From RUG11894 sp964344335 (GTDB lineage Bacteria > Bacillota > Clostridia > Peptostreptococcales > Anaerovoracaceae): a stretch of 60,356 bases of DNA. Both the position numbers and the translations under genes were made by a program. The stretch spans positions 1-60,356 of the forward strand of contig CAYFMW010000006.1 of assembly GCA_964344335.1 (NCBI GenBank), in the 5' to 3' direction. The notes below the pieces were generated by a model. The model was not told where the DNA came from. It saw only the letters and a program-made list of their open reading frames with translations, and made no database searches. Numbering within the stretch: position 1 is the stretch's first letter; every line of letters begins with the position of its first letter. Below are positions 40,178-48,398 of the stretch, in pieces.

Positions 40178-41600
40178 TCCGAGACTCCGATCTGTAGGGC
40201 GAGCCCTCGGCAAGCGCTCTAAGTTCCGATTTCATCGCTTCTAGCAGCCCTGCCCCGCTCTCTCTTCCGTATTCCTCCTGCGCTTCGCCCAGCGCATAGC
40301 GAAAGCTCCAGGAATCCTCGACCGGGTCGTAGCTGCATATGGGCTCTATGCTGATCTCTCCGCCTTCGCATAAATTCATCTGAAATATACCTTTGAGCCT
40401 CTTCCTGCTCTTGTCCGGAAGTTGAATAAAGTGAAACAGATAATCGAAGCTTCCCGCCACTTTGCACATAGTAAGGTTCATATCTCCTCCCGTGCTCTTG
40501 ACTATCTCCGTTGCGGCCTCAAGAGGAAAGAGTTTCGGCGAGCGGGTATGGAAGGTCATCTTCATGCGCTTGGTACCCTTGCTCGCGATGCGCACCGCCG
40601 TATCGAGCGCAATCCCGTCGCGGGCTTCCGCAAGTATAAAATAGTCGGCGTCGCTCCTTAAGAGGTTCTTGGATATTCGTTTCAGCTCATCTCCATCCGC
40701 AATCAGTTGAATTACGGGAGCTCCCGGCAGTATCTTCTCCATGGGTATTTCGGGATCCGTCTCGACCATAACTCCCTCCAGAGAAGGATCTTCCATGGCC
40801 TGCCAGGTGCTCAGAAATGTGGTTTTTGCAGTCCTGACCGCCCCCAGAAAAGCTACATTGAAACCTATTGCCGCCATTTTTTCGAACATGGGAATCGCGG
40901 CTGCGGGTATGGTACCCCTGCGGGCCTGTTCCTCAAGACTCAGGGAAGGTATTATATAGCGCCGAAATATTATCGATTCCCTGCCCTTTTTGGCCATCGG
41001 CTCAGTAAAAATCGTAACCCTTGTGCCGTCGAGCAGATAGGTTTCGTAATAGCTCTTATCCATGCGCTCCTCGGGAGTGAGCAAAAGAAAGGCCTTTATG
41101 AGCTGATCCTTCCTCGCCCTGCCTATCTTCTGAGGCTTTAGCACCATCCGCCCTCCCTCGAGGAAATACATATCCTCCCCTATTATCTTCGCAGAACTGC
41201 TCATAGCATATTTCGGAAGAAACCACTCAGAAAGCCCCGCCAGCCCCCAATTTTCGTGATACACGGCATCGGACAGATTTTCGTACCAGGGCGGAAACTC
41301 CGTGCATTGAGCCCCAAGTCGCCCGATTAACTCCTCTATGCGCATCTTAAAGAAATTCTTTTCTTTCTCGTAACCTATAATTGCCTTCTTTTGAAGTTCG
41401 AGGCAAGCCGACTGATTCTCCCTGCTGTCCCAGTCCGCAAAGAAGCTCCTCATAACCTCGCTGCACAATCCCTCAAAATCGTACGAAGCAGCGTGGGAGG
41501 ACTCGCTTGAAGCAACTGCGGCAAATTCAATATCCGAAAGCTCCTGATTGGAGCGCCTCGACTTTAAAATTTCTCCGAAGCTGTATCTTTCCTGAGCCAT
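40164..41600 (-). CDS. tadA: TadA/CpaF-like secretion ATPase with altered Walker A
   Basis: 478 residues. Type II/IV secretion ATPase that would power pilus assembly. The core is recognisable from RRYIIPSLSLEEQARRGTIP, the P-loop region GFNVAFLGAVRTAKTT (253-261 for GAVRTAKTT), the Asp/Glu stretches VMVETDPE and DYFILAEARDGIALD, and the His box FHTRSP. Differences from canonical TadA: the Walker A Gly before Lys is Ala (GAVRTAKTT against GxxGxGKT), ILGE-R is LAEAR, and IHANSP reads FHTRSP. Walker Lys and Thr are kept, so ATP binding may survive. It overlaps tadZ by 37 bases. Confidence 0.8.
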   Translation of the reverse strand: MAQERYSFGEILKSRRSNQELSDIEFAAVASSESSHAASYDFEGLCSEVMRSFFADWDSRENQSACLELQKKAIIGYEKEKNFFKMRIEELIGRLGAQCTEFPPWYENLSDAVYHENWGLAGLSEWFLPKYAMSSSAKIIGEDMYFLEGGRMVLKPQKIGRARKDQLIKAFLLLTPEERMDKSYYETYLLDGTRVTIFTEPMAKKGRESIIFRRYIIPSLSLEEQARRGTIPAAAIPMFEKMAAIGFNVAFLGAVRTAKTTFLSTWQAMEDPSLEGVMVETDPEIPMEKILPGAPVIQLIADGDELKRISKNLLRSDADYFILAEARDGIALDTAVRIASKGTKRMKMTFHTRSPKLFPLEAATEIVKSTGGDMNLTMCKVAGSFDYLFHFIQLPDKSRKRLKGIFQMNLCEGGEISIEPICSYDPVEDSWSFRYALGEAQEEYGRESGAGLLEAMKSELRALAEGSPYRSESRNAYG

Positions 41601-42340
41601 CCTCCAACCTCCTTTTGAATCCCGGCCGAAGCCATAATACTTTCCGCAAGGCGCGAAATACCCTTTCTGTATCTTCTTTCCCCTATGCCGATAAGACTTC
41701 GGCCCTCAGTCTCCGCGCGTTTCCCGAAGCGCGAACGATGCACGACTGAAATGTCTCCCTCTATTCCCAGCCTGGAACTCGCAAGTGCGAGGCTGTAAGC
41801 TGAATTTACCTCGTACTTGCAAATTATGTATCCGCATATTTTGAGCCGCAGTTCCGAGTAAAGCGGAATCAGCCATTCCGCCCTGCTCATGCAGATTTCC
41901 GACTGCCGAAGGAAAATATATACTCCGTCAGCACGAATCAGAGAACCCAGAGCTAAAGGATGTCCTATATCCGCTCCACTGTCGCATATCGTAAGGTCGA
42001 CTTGTTCACTCATATTCTTGAGGAATATTCCGATATCCTCGGGTTTGTAGTGTTCCGAGCTGTCCGGACGGAAGTCGCCTCCTATGATATGAAGATTTCT
42101 CCTCCACCTCGCCCTCTCCTTTATCTCCTCCGCGGCGGCGCTCTCCCTGAGGTAGCTCTGTATATCCTGTATGCAGAGCCCCGCTCCGATGCTGTAATCC
42201 AGGCCCAGCCTCCCCTCGGCGTGCAGCAGCAGAATCTTTTGCGAAGGCGCAAGCTCCGCTATTATCTCGGCCACGCCCAGCGCGCTCTGGCTCACTCCGC
42301 ACTTATGATCGGCTCCGTGAAAGGCAACGATTCTACCCAT
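41564..42340 (-). CDS. tadZ: TadZ/CpaE-like ParA-family protein with degenerate Walker A
   Basis: 258 residues. MinD/ParA-like fold: VAFHGADHKCGVSQSALGVA at the P-loop, the dimerisation-type LLLHAEGRLGLDYSIG, VDLTICDSGADIGHPLA at the switch II position, and LKICGYIICKYEV. The deviant Walker A KGGxGKT is replaced by KCGVSQS: the signature Lys is present, the second Lys is Gln. TadZ proteins are often atypical and serve to localise the Tad apparatus at a cell pole. Good ribosome site GGAGG before ATG. Confidence 0.72.
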   Translation of the reverse strand: MGRIVAFHGADHKCGVSQSALGVAEIIAELAPSQKILLLHAEGRLGLDYSIGAGLCIQDIQSYLRESAAAEEIKERARWRRNLHIIGGDFRPDSSEHYKPEDIGIFLKNMSEQVDLTICDSGADIGHPLALGSLIRADGVYIFLRQSEICMSRAEWLIPLYSELRLKICGYIICKYEVNSAYSLALASSRLGIEGDISVVHRSRFGKRAETEGRSLIGIGERRYRKGISRLAESIMASAGIQKEVGGWLRKDTASEKF

Positions 42341-42360
42341 CTTAAAACCTCCGGCGAGCC

Positions 42361-42993
42361 TCAGCGTCCCCTCATCGCCAGTAGCAGGCTGGCGGGTCCG
42401 GCAGCCTGCACCGCATCAAAAAGCTCAAAGTACTGCTGGGCATTGCACAGTATTTCCACGCTCGCTATCGCCGCGCTCGGGGTATTCCTTTCGAGGACGG
42501 CATCCGCGGGAATCTGGTCCACCACTTCCCTCTCCGCGCTGTCTCTGACGAAAGCTACCTTATAAACTCCGAGCGATTTCTTTTCGGGCATGCAGTAGAG
42601 CTCGACTTCGTCCCCGGCTCTGAGGCTGCTGCTCCTGGCATAGATCCAGGATTCGGGAAGAACATATATCGAAATGCCATCCGGAAGCAGCTCCCCAGCC
42701 TCCGTAAAATCTCTCGCGCAGAGCTGCTGCCCCGCATAGATATTTCGCGAGGCCCTCTGCCCCTTGAGCTTTTCCAGATCCGAAGGCTTTAAGATATCCT
42801 TGGGCAGATTTTCGGGCAGGACCTTAATCTCTTTAAATCCGCCCGCCTCGACTTCGCTTCCCTGTCGAACATCCTTCGAAGAGGCGAGGACCGACACCAA
42901 CATTACCTTCTCTCTGCCCATCGTCTCCCACAGGAACATCCCCGCCGCGCTGAGGATTATAAGAATAATTCCGACTATTGTCTTCCATTTCAT
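42361..42993 (-). CDS. cpaB: CpaB/RcpC-like SAF-domain protein
   Basis: 210 residues. One N-terminal membrane segment (WKTIVGIILIILSAAGMFLW) and then a SAF domain: VLASSKDVRQGSEVEAGGFK, NIYAGQQLCARDFTEAG, followed by a beta-rich stretch GDEVELYCMPEK. CpaB/RcpC proteins are periplasmic or wall-side parts of Tad pili in diderms and the SAF domain may bind peptidoglycan sugars. First gene of the locus; a near-consensus promoter lies 42-69 bases upstream. Confidence 0.75.
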   Translation of the reverse strand: MKWKTIVGIILIILSAAGMFLWETMGREKVMLVSVLASSKDVRQGSEVEAGGFKEIKVLPENLPKDILKPSDLEKLKGQRASRNIYAGQQLCARDFTEAGELLPDGISIYVLPESWIYARSSSLRAGDEVELYCMPEKKSLGVYKVAFVRDSAEREVVDQIPADAVLERNTPSAAIASVEILCNAQQYFELFDAVQAAGPASLLLAMRGR

Positions 42994-43034
42994 AGAATTT
43001 CCTCTTTTTTCTAAATTGCACTTAAATTACCATA

Positions 43035-43062
43035 ATTATAATTGATTTACAGTTTTTGTCAA
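43035..43062 (-). promoter_or_regulatory. Near-consensus promoter of the Tad-like operon
   Basis: Minus strand TTGACA (43062-43057), 16 bases, TATAAT (43040-43035): both hexamers are perfect. The transcript would start near 43028. Such a strong promoter suggests regular, not rare, expression. Confidence 0.8.
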
Positions 43063-43201
43063 CCATATTTTTACATTTTCATCACCCTCTTCCTAATTAT
43101 CCTCTACACGGCATAACGCTCATTGCCACAGGTATCATCCGCCCCGGAATCCCTTTATATTCTCCCTCTTTCCTGTTACATTCTCTGCGCGTATATGGTA
43201 A

Positions 43202-43207
43202 TATAAT
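43202..43207 (+). promoter_or_regulatory. Candidate -10 of nfnAB
   Basis: TATAAT about 50 bases before the nfnA start. No convincing -35 at 16-18 bases (TTACAT lies 20 away). The 43063-43200 stretch is pyrimidine-rich on the plus strand and shows no other structure. Confidence 0.4.
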
Positions 43208-43258
43208 GTGTGTGTTAAAATTTCCGCAAACGCGGTTTAAAAAAGGAGGCGGCACAGA

Positions 43259-44098
43259 TTGTATAAGATTCTTAAGAGAAGAGATCTCAATCCGACGGTA
43301 ACCATGATGACCATCGAAGCGCCATTGGTGGCGCGCAAAGCTCTCGCGGGGCAGTTCATAATTCTTCGCGTAGATGAGGACGGAGAGAGAATACCACTCA
43401 CCATCGCGGGATACGACCGCGACAAAGGCAGCGTAGATATCATTTTCCAGGTCGTGGGTGCGACGACGACGGCTCTCAACGCCAAAAAGGAAGGCGAATA
43501 TATTCAGGATTTCGCGGGGCCCCTCGGAAAACCTTCAAATCTTAAAGGTCTAAAGAGGGTTTGCGTAGTCGGCGGCGGAGTCGGCAACGCCATCGCCTAC
43601 CCCATAGTAAAAGCACTTCACGCTCAGGGGACCGATGTCACCGTAATCGTAGGATTCAGATCGAAGGATCTGGTAATTTTAGAGGAGGAATTCCTCGCAG
43701 CCTCCAACCGGCTCATACTCTGCACGGATGACGGCAGCTACGGCGTGCACGGCATGGTCACGGCCCCCCTCAAGGAGCTGCTCGAAAGCGGAGAGCGCTT
43801 TGACGAAGTTATTACCATCGGCCCGATAGTCATGATGAAATTCGTCGCTCTAACGACAAAACCCTTCGATATCCCCTGCACAGTATCGATGTCGCCGATA
43901 ATGGTCGACGGCACGGGTATGTGCGGAGGATGCAGGGTCACTGTAGGCGGCGAAACCAAATTCGCCTGCGTTGACGGACCCGATTTCGACGGCTACCAGG
44001 TCGACTTCGACGAGGCCATAGACAGAGGCAGCATGTATAGGGATTTCGAAAATCACAGAAGAGAAGAAGCCTGCAGGCTCTACAATATGGAGGTTTAA
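43259..44098 (+). CDS. nfnA: Electron-bifurcating transhydrogenase subunit NfnA (FNR-like)
   Basis: 279 residues, TTG start at 43259 with AAGGAGG nine to ten bases upstream. Small subunit of NADH-dependent reduced ferredoxin:NADP+ oxidoreductase, which balances NADH, NADPH and ferredoxin pools in anaerobes. FAD-domain motif RIPLTIAGYD, NAD-domain VVGGGVGNAIAYPIVKALHA, and the C-terminal [2Fe-2S] site GTGMCGGCRVTVGGETKFAC. Homologous to PyrK and sulfide dehydrogenase SudB; the pairing with nfnB decides the call. Confidence 0.93.
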   Translation: MYKILKRRDLNPTVTMMTIEAPLVARKALAGQFIILRVDEDGERIPLTIAGYDRDKGSVDIIFQVVGATTTALNAKKEGEYIQDFAGPLGKPSNLKGLKRVCVVGGGVGNAIAYPIVKALHAQGTDVTVIVGFRSKDLVILEEEFLAASNRLILCTDDGSYGVHGMVTAPLKELLESGERFDEVITIGPIVMMKFVALTTKPFDIPCTVSMSPIMVDGTGMCGGCRVTVGGETKFACVDGPDFDGYQVDFDEAIDRGSMYRDFENHRREEACRLYNMEV

Positions 44099-44102
44099 TA
44101 AG

Positions 44103-45500
44103 ATGGCAAAGCCCAATATGTCTTTACAAAAGAACCCTATGCCCTCTCAGGATCCCATACAGAGAGCAACGAACTTCGAAGAAGTGGCGACCGGATATAC
44201 GAGAGAAGTCGCCGTCGATGAAGCACTCAGATGTCTGGATTGCAAGAACAAGCCCTGCGTTCAGGGCTGCCCCGTGCAGATCGACATACCCCGCTTTATC
44301 GCAAAACTCAAGGAAGACGACCCCGAAGCTGCATATCAGGTAATCGCTGAAGATTCATCCCTTCCTGCGGTCTGCGGCAGAGTATGCCCCCAGGAAACCC
44401 AGTGCGAAAAATATTGCGTTCGCGGTATAAAGGGCGAACCCGTGGCAATCGGAAGGCTCGAGAGATTCGCGGCTGACTGGCACATAGAAAATGTTAAGGA
44501 AGCACCGGAAAAACCCGCTTCAAACGGTCGCAAGGTCGCAGTCATCGGCTCCGGACCTGCAGGACTTACCTGCGCGGGAGACTTGGCCAAGAAAGGATAC
44601 GAAGTTACCGTATTTGAAGCCCTTCACCTCGCGGGCGGAGTTCTTGTTTACGGAATACCGGAATTCCGTCTACCAAAAGCCATAGTTCGCAAGGAAATCG
44701 ACGGCCTCAAGGCGCTCGGCGTAAAGATCGAAACCAATGTAATAATCGGAAAGACCGTCTCCGTGGACGAACTTATGACTCCGGAATTCGGTTTCGAAGC
44801 GATATTTATAGCCAGCGGCGCGGGTCTTCCCTCCTTCATGAAAATACCCGGAGAGAACCTCAAGGGAGTCTATTCCGCCAACGAATTCCTAACCAGAATC
44901 AACCTGATGAAGGCTTACAAGGACGATGCCAACACTCCGATAAAGCAGAGCCGCGCTGTCGCGGTCGTCGGAGGCGGAAATGTCGCGATGGACGCCGCAA
45001 GATGCGCCAAGAGGCTCGGAGCCGAGAAGGTCTATATAGTCTACAGAAGATCCGAGGAGGAGCTTCCCGCAAGGAGAGAAGAAGTCGAACATGCCAAGGA
45101 AGAAGGTATAGAATTTAAGCTTCTCAACAACCCGGTCGAGATACTCGGCGACGACAAGAGATTTGTAAGCGGCATTAAGTGCATAAGGATGGAGCTCGGC
45201 GAGCCCGACGCCTCGGGCAGAAGAAGACCAATACCCGTCGAAGGCAGCGAATTCGTCATGGATGTCGACACCGTAATAATTGCCATCGGAACCTCTCCCA
45301 ACCCGCTCATCAAGGACACCACCAAAGGCCTTGAGACGAACAAATGGGGCTGCATAGTAGCCGACGAAGCCACCGGAAAGACCTCCAAGGATATGGTCTG
45401 GGCCGGCGGAGACGCCGTAACCGGAGCCGCTACCGTAATTCTGGCGATGGGTGCCGGCAAGGATGCCGCGGCCGCCATAGACGAAGCGCTGAGCAAGTAA
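44103..45500 (+). CDS. nfnB: Electron-bifurcating transhydrogenase subunit NfnB (GltA-like)
   Basis: 465 residues. Large subunit of NfnAB: N-terminal ferredoxin-like part with the cysteine series CLDCKNKPCVQGCP and CGRVCPQETQCEKYC for two [4Fe-4S] clusters, FAD-binding VAVIGSGPAGLTCAGDLAKK, NADPH-binding VAVVGGGNVAMDAARCAKRL, and the C-terminal FAD motif DMVWAGGDAVTGAATVILAM. Same length as known NfnB/GltA homologues. Starts four bases after nfnA, so one operon. Glutamate synthase small subunits look alike, but no gltB large subunit is near. Confidence 0.94.
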   Translation: MAKPNMSLQKNPMPSQDPIQRATNFEEVATGYTREVAVDEALRCLDCKNKPCVQGCPVQIDIPRFIAKLKEDDPEAAYQVIAEDSSLPAVCGRVCPQETQCEKYCVRGIKGEPVAIGRLERFAADWHIENVKEAPEKPASNGRKVAVIGSGPAGLTCAGDLAKKGYEVTVFEALHLAGGVLVYGIPEFRLPKAIVRKEIDGLKALGVKIETNVIIGKTVSVDELMTPEFGFEAIFIASGAGLPSFMKIPGENLKGVYSANEFLTRINLMKAYKDDANTPIKQSRAVAVVGGGNVAMDAARCAKRLGAEKVYIVYRRSEEELPARREEVEHAKEEGIEFKLLNNPVEILGDDKRFVSGIKCIRMELGEPDASGRRRPIPVEGSEFVMDVDTVIIAIGTSPNPLIKDTTKGLETNKWGCIVADEATGKTSKDMVWAGGDAVTGAATVILAMGAGKDAAAAIDEALSK

Positions 45501-45522
45501 TTTAACGAGGAGGTAGACATAT

Positions 45523-46896
45523 ATGAACATAAACGACAGCTTCAGATTCATAGACTGCGGGCTTCCCAAGGAAGTCGCAAAGCGCAAGTACTTCGGAGAT
45601 TTCGAAGGCGCATGCCGCTTCGCGGACCTCTATCTGGAAAAGGAGAATCTTCCCGAGAGCCTCAGACAGTGCCTGATAGCTCAAAAGGAGATAATGCGCC
45701 GCATGCCCGAGCAGTATCCCTATACCTACGAGCAGGCGCTTGCACGCATACGCAAAGATATCCCCGACTTCAGCGAAGAGGAGTTCGATGCATGCATCGA
45801 TACGGGGCGGGTTCACTGGATATATATAAAGGGTGTTCCCCACTACATAGACAGCTTCTTCGGCAGCATGTGCAAGGACCCCGAAATCGCCAGGCGCGCG
45901 GGCAGAAAGAATGAGCCCACCATGATGCCGGGCACGGACAAAAGCTTCAGAGAATACTCGATGGCTCAGATGAAGAAGAACGGCAAGATGTCCTTAAAGA
46001 TTACCATACGCGCGAGCGTAAAAATTAAGGAAGAGGCCTTTAAGCCGGGATTCGTGAGGGTTCACCTTCCCCTTCCGGCAGCCTGCGACACCCAGAGCCA
46101 GATTCAGATTCTGAGCATGAACCCGGGCGGCGGCATTGTCGCCCCGGCACATTCTCTCGCAAGGACTGTCTGCTGGGAGACGGAGCTCAAAGAGAATACC
46201 GAATTCTCCGTCGAATACTCCTATCTCCACACGGAGAAATACTTTGATACGGACAATCTCGTTCCTGACCCCTGGCAACCGAAGTTCTTCACCAACGAGC
46301 AGTCTCCGCACATAGTCTTTACGCCTTATATTAAGAGGCTTACGGACGAGGTGACAAGCGGATGCAAGGACAATCTGGAGAAGGCGCGCGCAATCTACGA
46401 CTACATAACCGAGAATGTCGTATACAGCTTCGTCCCCGATTACATTACCATGGAGAATATCGCCGACAGCATGGCTCTCAACCTGACGGGCGACTGCGGC
46501 AATTACGCTCTGCTCTTCATAACGATGTGCCGCTATGCAGGCATTCCCGCTCGCTGGGAAAGCGGGCTCGATGCCGAGCCCTTCGATGTGGGGGCTCACG
46601 ACTGGGCGATGTTCTATTTGGAACCCTACGGATGGCTACGCGTGGATTGCTCCTTCGGGGCCGGCTCCGAGCGCAAGGGCGACGAAGCCAGCCGCAAGTT
46701 CTATTTCGGAAATCTCGATCCGGGCCGCATGGTCGCCAACAGCGCTTTCCAGCAGAATTTCGATATCGAAAAGAAGCATTGGCGCTGCGACCCATACGAC
46801 AACCAGTACGGAGAGATCGAATATGAGGACAGAGGCCTCGAATACAGTGAATACACCCGCAGGCAGGTGATGACCGCCGTAGAGGAAGTTCTATAG
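45523..46896 (+). CDS. Transglutaminase-like domain protein
   Basis: 457 residues, cytosolic by appearance (no signal). N-terminal helical part (1-110) with FEGACRFADLYLEK, a beta domain in the middle, then a transglutaminase-like core: DNLEKARAIYDYITENVVYS, the catalytic Cys in NLTGDCGNYALLFITMC, His in GAHDWAMFYLEPYGW and Asp in LRVDCSFGAG. Probably a cysteine peptidase or deamidase rather than a crosslinking enzyme. Starts after GAGGAGG, 22 bases behind nfnB, so may share the nfn transcript. The physiological substrate is not known. Confidence 0.8.
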   Translation: MNINDSFRFIDCGLPKEVAKRKYFGDFEGACRFADLYLEKENLPESLRQCLIAQKEIMRRMPEQYPYTYEQALARIRKDIPDFSEEEFDACIDTGRVHWIYIKGVPHYIDSFFGSMCKDPEIARRAGRKNEPTMMPGTDKSFREYSMAQMKKNGKMSLKITIRASVKIKEEAFKPGFVRVHLPLPAACDTQSQIQILSMNPGGGIVAPAHSLARTVCWETELKENTEFSVEYSYLHTEKYFDTDNLVPDPWQPKFFTNEQSPHIVFTPYIKRLTDEVTSGCKDNLEKARAIYDYITENVVYSFVPDYITMENIADSMALNLTGDCGNYALLFITMCRYAGIPARWESGLDAEPFDVGAHDWAMFYLEPYGWLRVDCSFGAGSERKGDEASRKFYFGNLDPGRMVANSAFQQNFDIEKKHWRCDPYDNQYGEIEYEDRGLEYSEYTRRQVMTAVEEVL

Positions 46897-46931
46897 AATT
46901 CGTGGAAGTCGTCATTTAAGTAAATAAAAAA

Positions 46932-46948
46932 AGGGTTCTCGGAACCCT
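46932..46948 (-). terminator. Terminator of the M41 peptidase/pro operon side
   Basis: AGGGTTC (46932-46938) and GAACCCT (46942-46948) with a three-base loop. On the minus strand seven T follow it (46931-46925); A-rich tracts on both sides make the T run unambiguous only for the minus strand. Serves transcripts leaving the M41 gene. Confidence 0.7.
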
Positions 46949-46960
46949 AAAAAAAATCTG

Positions 46961-46993
46961 TGCTGCATGCCGTCCCCCTGAAGGCATGCAGCA
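46961..46993. terminator. Second hairpin in the convergent intergenic region
   Basis: TGCTGCATGCC (46961-46971) pairs with GGCATGCAGCA (46983-46993), 11 perfect base pairs. Plus-strand tail TATTTGTTG; on the minus strand it is followed by CAGA and eight T. Likely a bidirectional terminator for the transglutaminase gene and the M41 gene. Confidence 0.7.
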
Positions 46994-47024
46994 TATTTGT
47001 TGCCCGACTCGGGCGGAATTTGAG

Positions 47025-47708
47025 CTACGCAGGTTCCCCCTCAAGTATCTTCATGAACTCCTCGCCGGTAATCGTCTCCTTATCGAGCAGGAATTCGGCG
47101 AGCTCGTCCATCTTTTCCCTGTTTTCCGAGAGTATTCTTTTCGCCTCTTTGTGCGCGTCGGCGATAATGTCCCTTATCTCCATGTCCACAAGGCGCGCTG
47201 TTTCGGGCGAACAGGTCGATTGTCCCGCTTCTCCGAGATATCTGTTTCCTCCGCTCTGGAGCGCCATCATGCCGAAGTTTTCGGACATACCGTAGCGGGT
47301 TACCATGTTTCTGGCAAGCTCCGTGGCCTTTTCTATATCGTTGGAAGCGCCCGTCGTAACGATATCGAAGACCAACTCTTCCGCGGCTCTTCCGCCGCAT
47401 AGAACCTGAAGCTGCCTATGTGCATCATCCTTGCTGTACAGGCTCTTTTCGTCCTCCTCGACCTGCATGGTATAGCCGAGCGCTCCGGAAGTTCTGGGAA
47501 CTATGGTAATCTTCTGCACCGGAGCGGAGCCCGACTGCATCGCAGCGACGAGGGCATGGCCGATTTCGTGATAAGCGACTATGCGCTTTTCCTCCTTGGA
47601 AAGAATTGCGTTCTTCTTCTCGGCGCCCGCTATGATGGTCTCGATGGATTCGACGAGATCCGTAATCGTCCGTGCCGCGAAGAGGGAAGCTACGAGACAG
47701 AGGCTCAC
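47025..47708 (-). CDS. Free-standing FtsH-type M41 peptidase domain without AAA motor
   Basis: 227 residues if started at the GTG at 47708, which overlaps the stop of the preceding membrane protein as GTGA (translational coupling). Zinc site HEIGH (47-51) in RIVAYHEIGHALVAAMQS and the third-ligand region LVFDIVTTGASNDIEKATEL are intact, as are CGGRAAEELV and MVTRYGMSENFG. The AAA+ ATPase domain and the membrane N-terminus of FtsH are missing; only the end of the lid (IETIIAGAEKK) remains. The frame continues upstream to 48008 but that part is the shadow of the membrane protein. Either a decayed ftsH or a dedicated unfoldase-independent peptidase. A complete ftsH is expected elsewhere. Confidence 0.75.
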   Translation of the reverse strand: MSLCLVASLFAARTITDLVESIETIIAGAEKKNAILSKEEKRIVAYHEIGHALVAAMQSGSAPVQKITIVPRTSGALGYTMQVEEDEKSLYSKDDAHRQLQVLCGGRAAEELVFDIVTTGASNDIEKATELARNMVTRYGMSENFGMMALQSGGNRYLGEAGQSTCSPETARLVDMEIRDIIADAHKEAKRILSENREKMDELAEFLLDKETITGEEFMKILEGEPA

Positions 47709-48346
47709 CAAAATTGATAAGGGGATATCTCTGCGCTCAGCCAGCGAAAGACTATCGCCAGCAACAATGCCAAAAGCGCAGTATATACCATCTCGTTCCC
47801 GTCTCTCTTTAGGATGAACACTGCTGCGATAAGCAACAACAACTCCAATACATGGCTCAGGCTTATGTAAAACATCCCGTAATAAAACGCGAAATTGATC
47901 ATAAAAGCGATAATCGCGGCGCTGATTAGAACCGCAATAGGACCTCTCCCCTTCGCAAACCAGACGATGAATGCAAGCAGCGGCGATATCAGCGTAAATG
48001 TTATCCATACCATCGCATATCGCTGAGGGAAAAAGCCAGCCACATAGAACGAATACAGATAATAACTCGCAATCATCCCCGCGAAGAACAGAAATACATA
48101 GACAGCTGCCCTATACGGAGATTTCGTATATACGGATATTACGACCGCTATAAATATCCAAACAGCGAATCTTCCAAGGAAATTCGTTATATCTAAAACT
48201 TGAAAAATTCGCGGCAGTTCATTCGATGCCGTAGTATCCAAGAACTTGGAGAATACTCCGAGCAGCACTCCGACTACTAAAAATATTGCGGCAAATTTCA
48301 GCGCCGTGTACTTGCTTGCCTTTGTTAATTTTCTTATTCTGTCCAA
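47705..48346 (-). CDS. Polytopic membrane protein of unknown function coupled to an M41 peptidase
   Basis: 213 residues from the TTG at 48346, nine bases after AAGGGG; a TTG at 48355 is directly against the ribosome site and less likely. About six predicted membrane segments: ALKFAAIFLVVGVLLGVFS, FAVWIFIAVVISVY, AVYVFLFFAGMIASYYLYSF, VWITFTLISPLLAFIVWFA, LISAAIIAFMINFAFYYGMF and LLALLLAIVFRW. I do not recognise a family. Its stop overlaps the GTG of the M41 peptidase, so the two proteins probably act together; it could provide the membrane anchor that FtsH normally carries. Confidence 0.7.
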   Translation of the reverse strand: MDRIRKLTKASKYTALKFAAIFLVVGVLLGVFSKFLDTTASNELPRIFQVLDITNFLGRFAVWIFIAVVISVYTKSPYRAAVYVFLFFAGMIASYYLYSFYVAGFFPQRYAMVWITFTLISPLLAFIVWFAKGRGPIAVLISAAIIAFMINFAFYYGMFYISLSHVLELLLLIAAVFILKRDGNEMVYTALLALLLAIVFRWLSAEISPYQFW

Positions 48347-48398
48347 AGCTGACAACCCCTTAAAATCTCTAACCCGTCTTTAAGCTGAAAGAACTCCG

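Noticed and set aside
43056..43301. 81-codon open frame between the Tad-like and nfn operons on the plus strand
   Set aside because: No ribosome site, biased residue content from a pyrimidine-rich stretch and overlap with the nfnA start.
47709..48008. Upstream 100-codon extension of the M41 peptidase frame
   Set aside because: It runs antiframe through the membrane protein gene, looks compositionally unlike FtsH and lacks the AAA motifs; the GTGA-coupled start at 47708 explains the data better.
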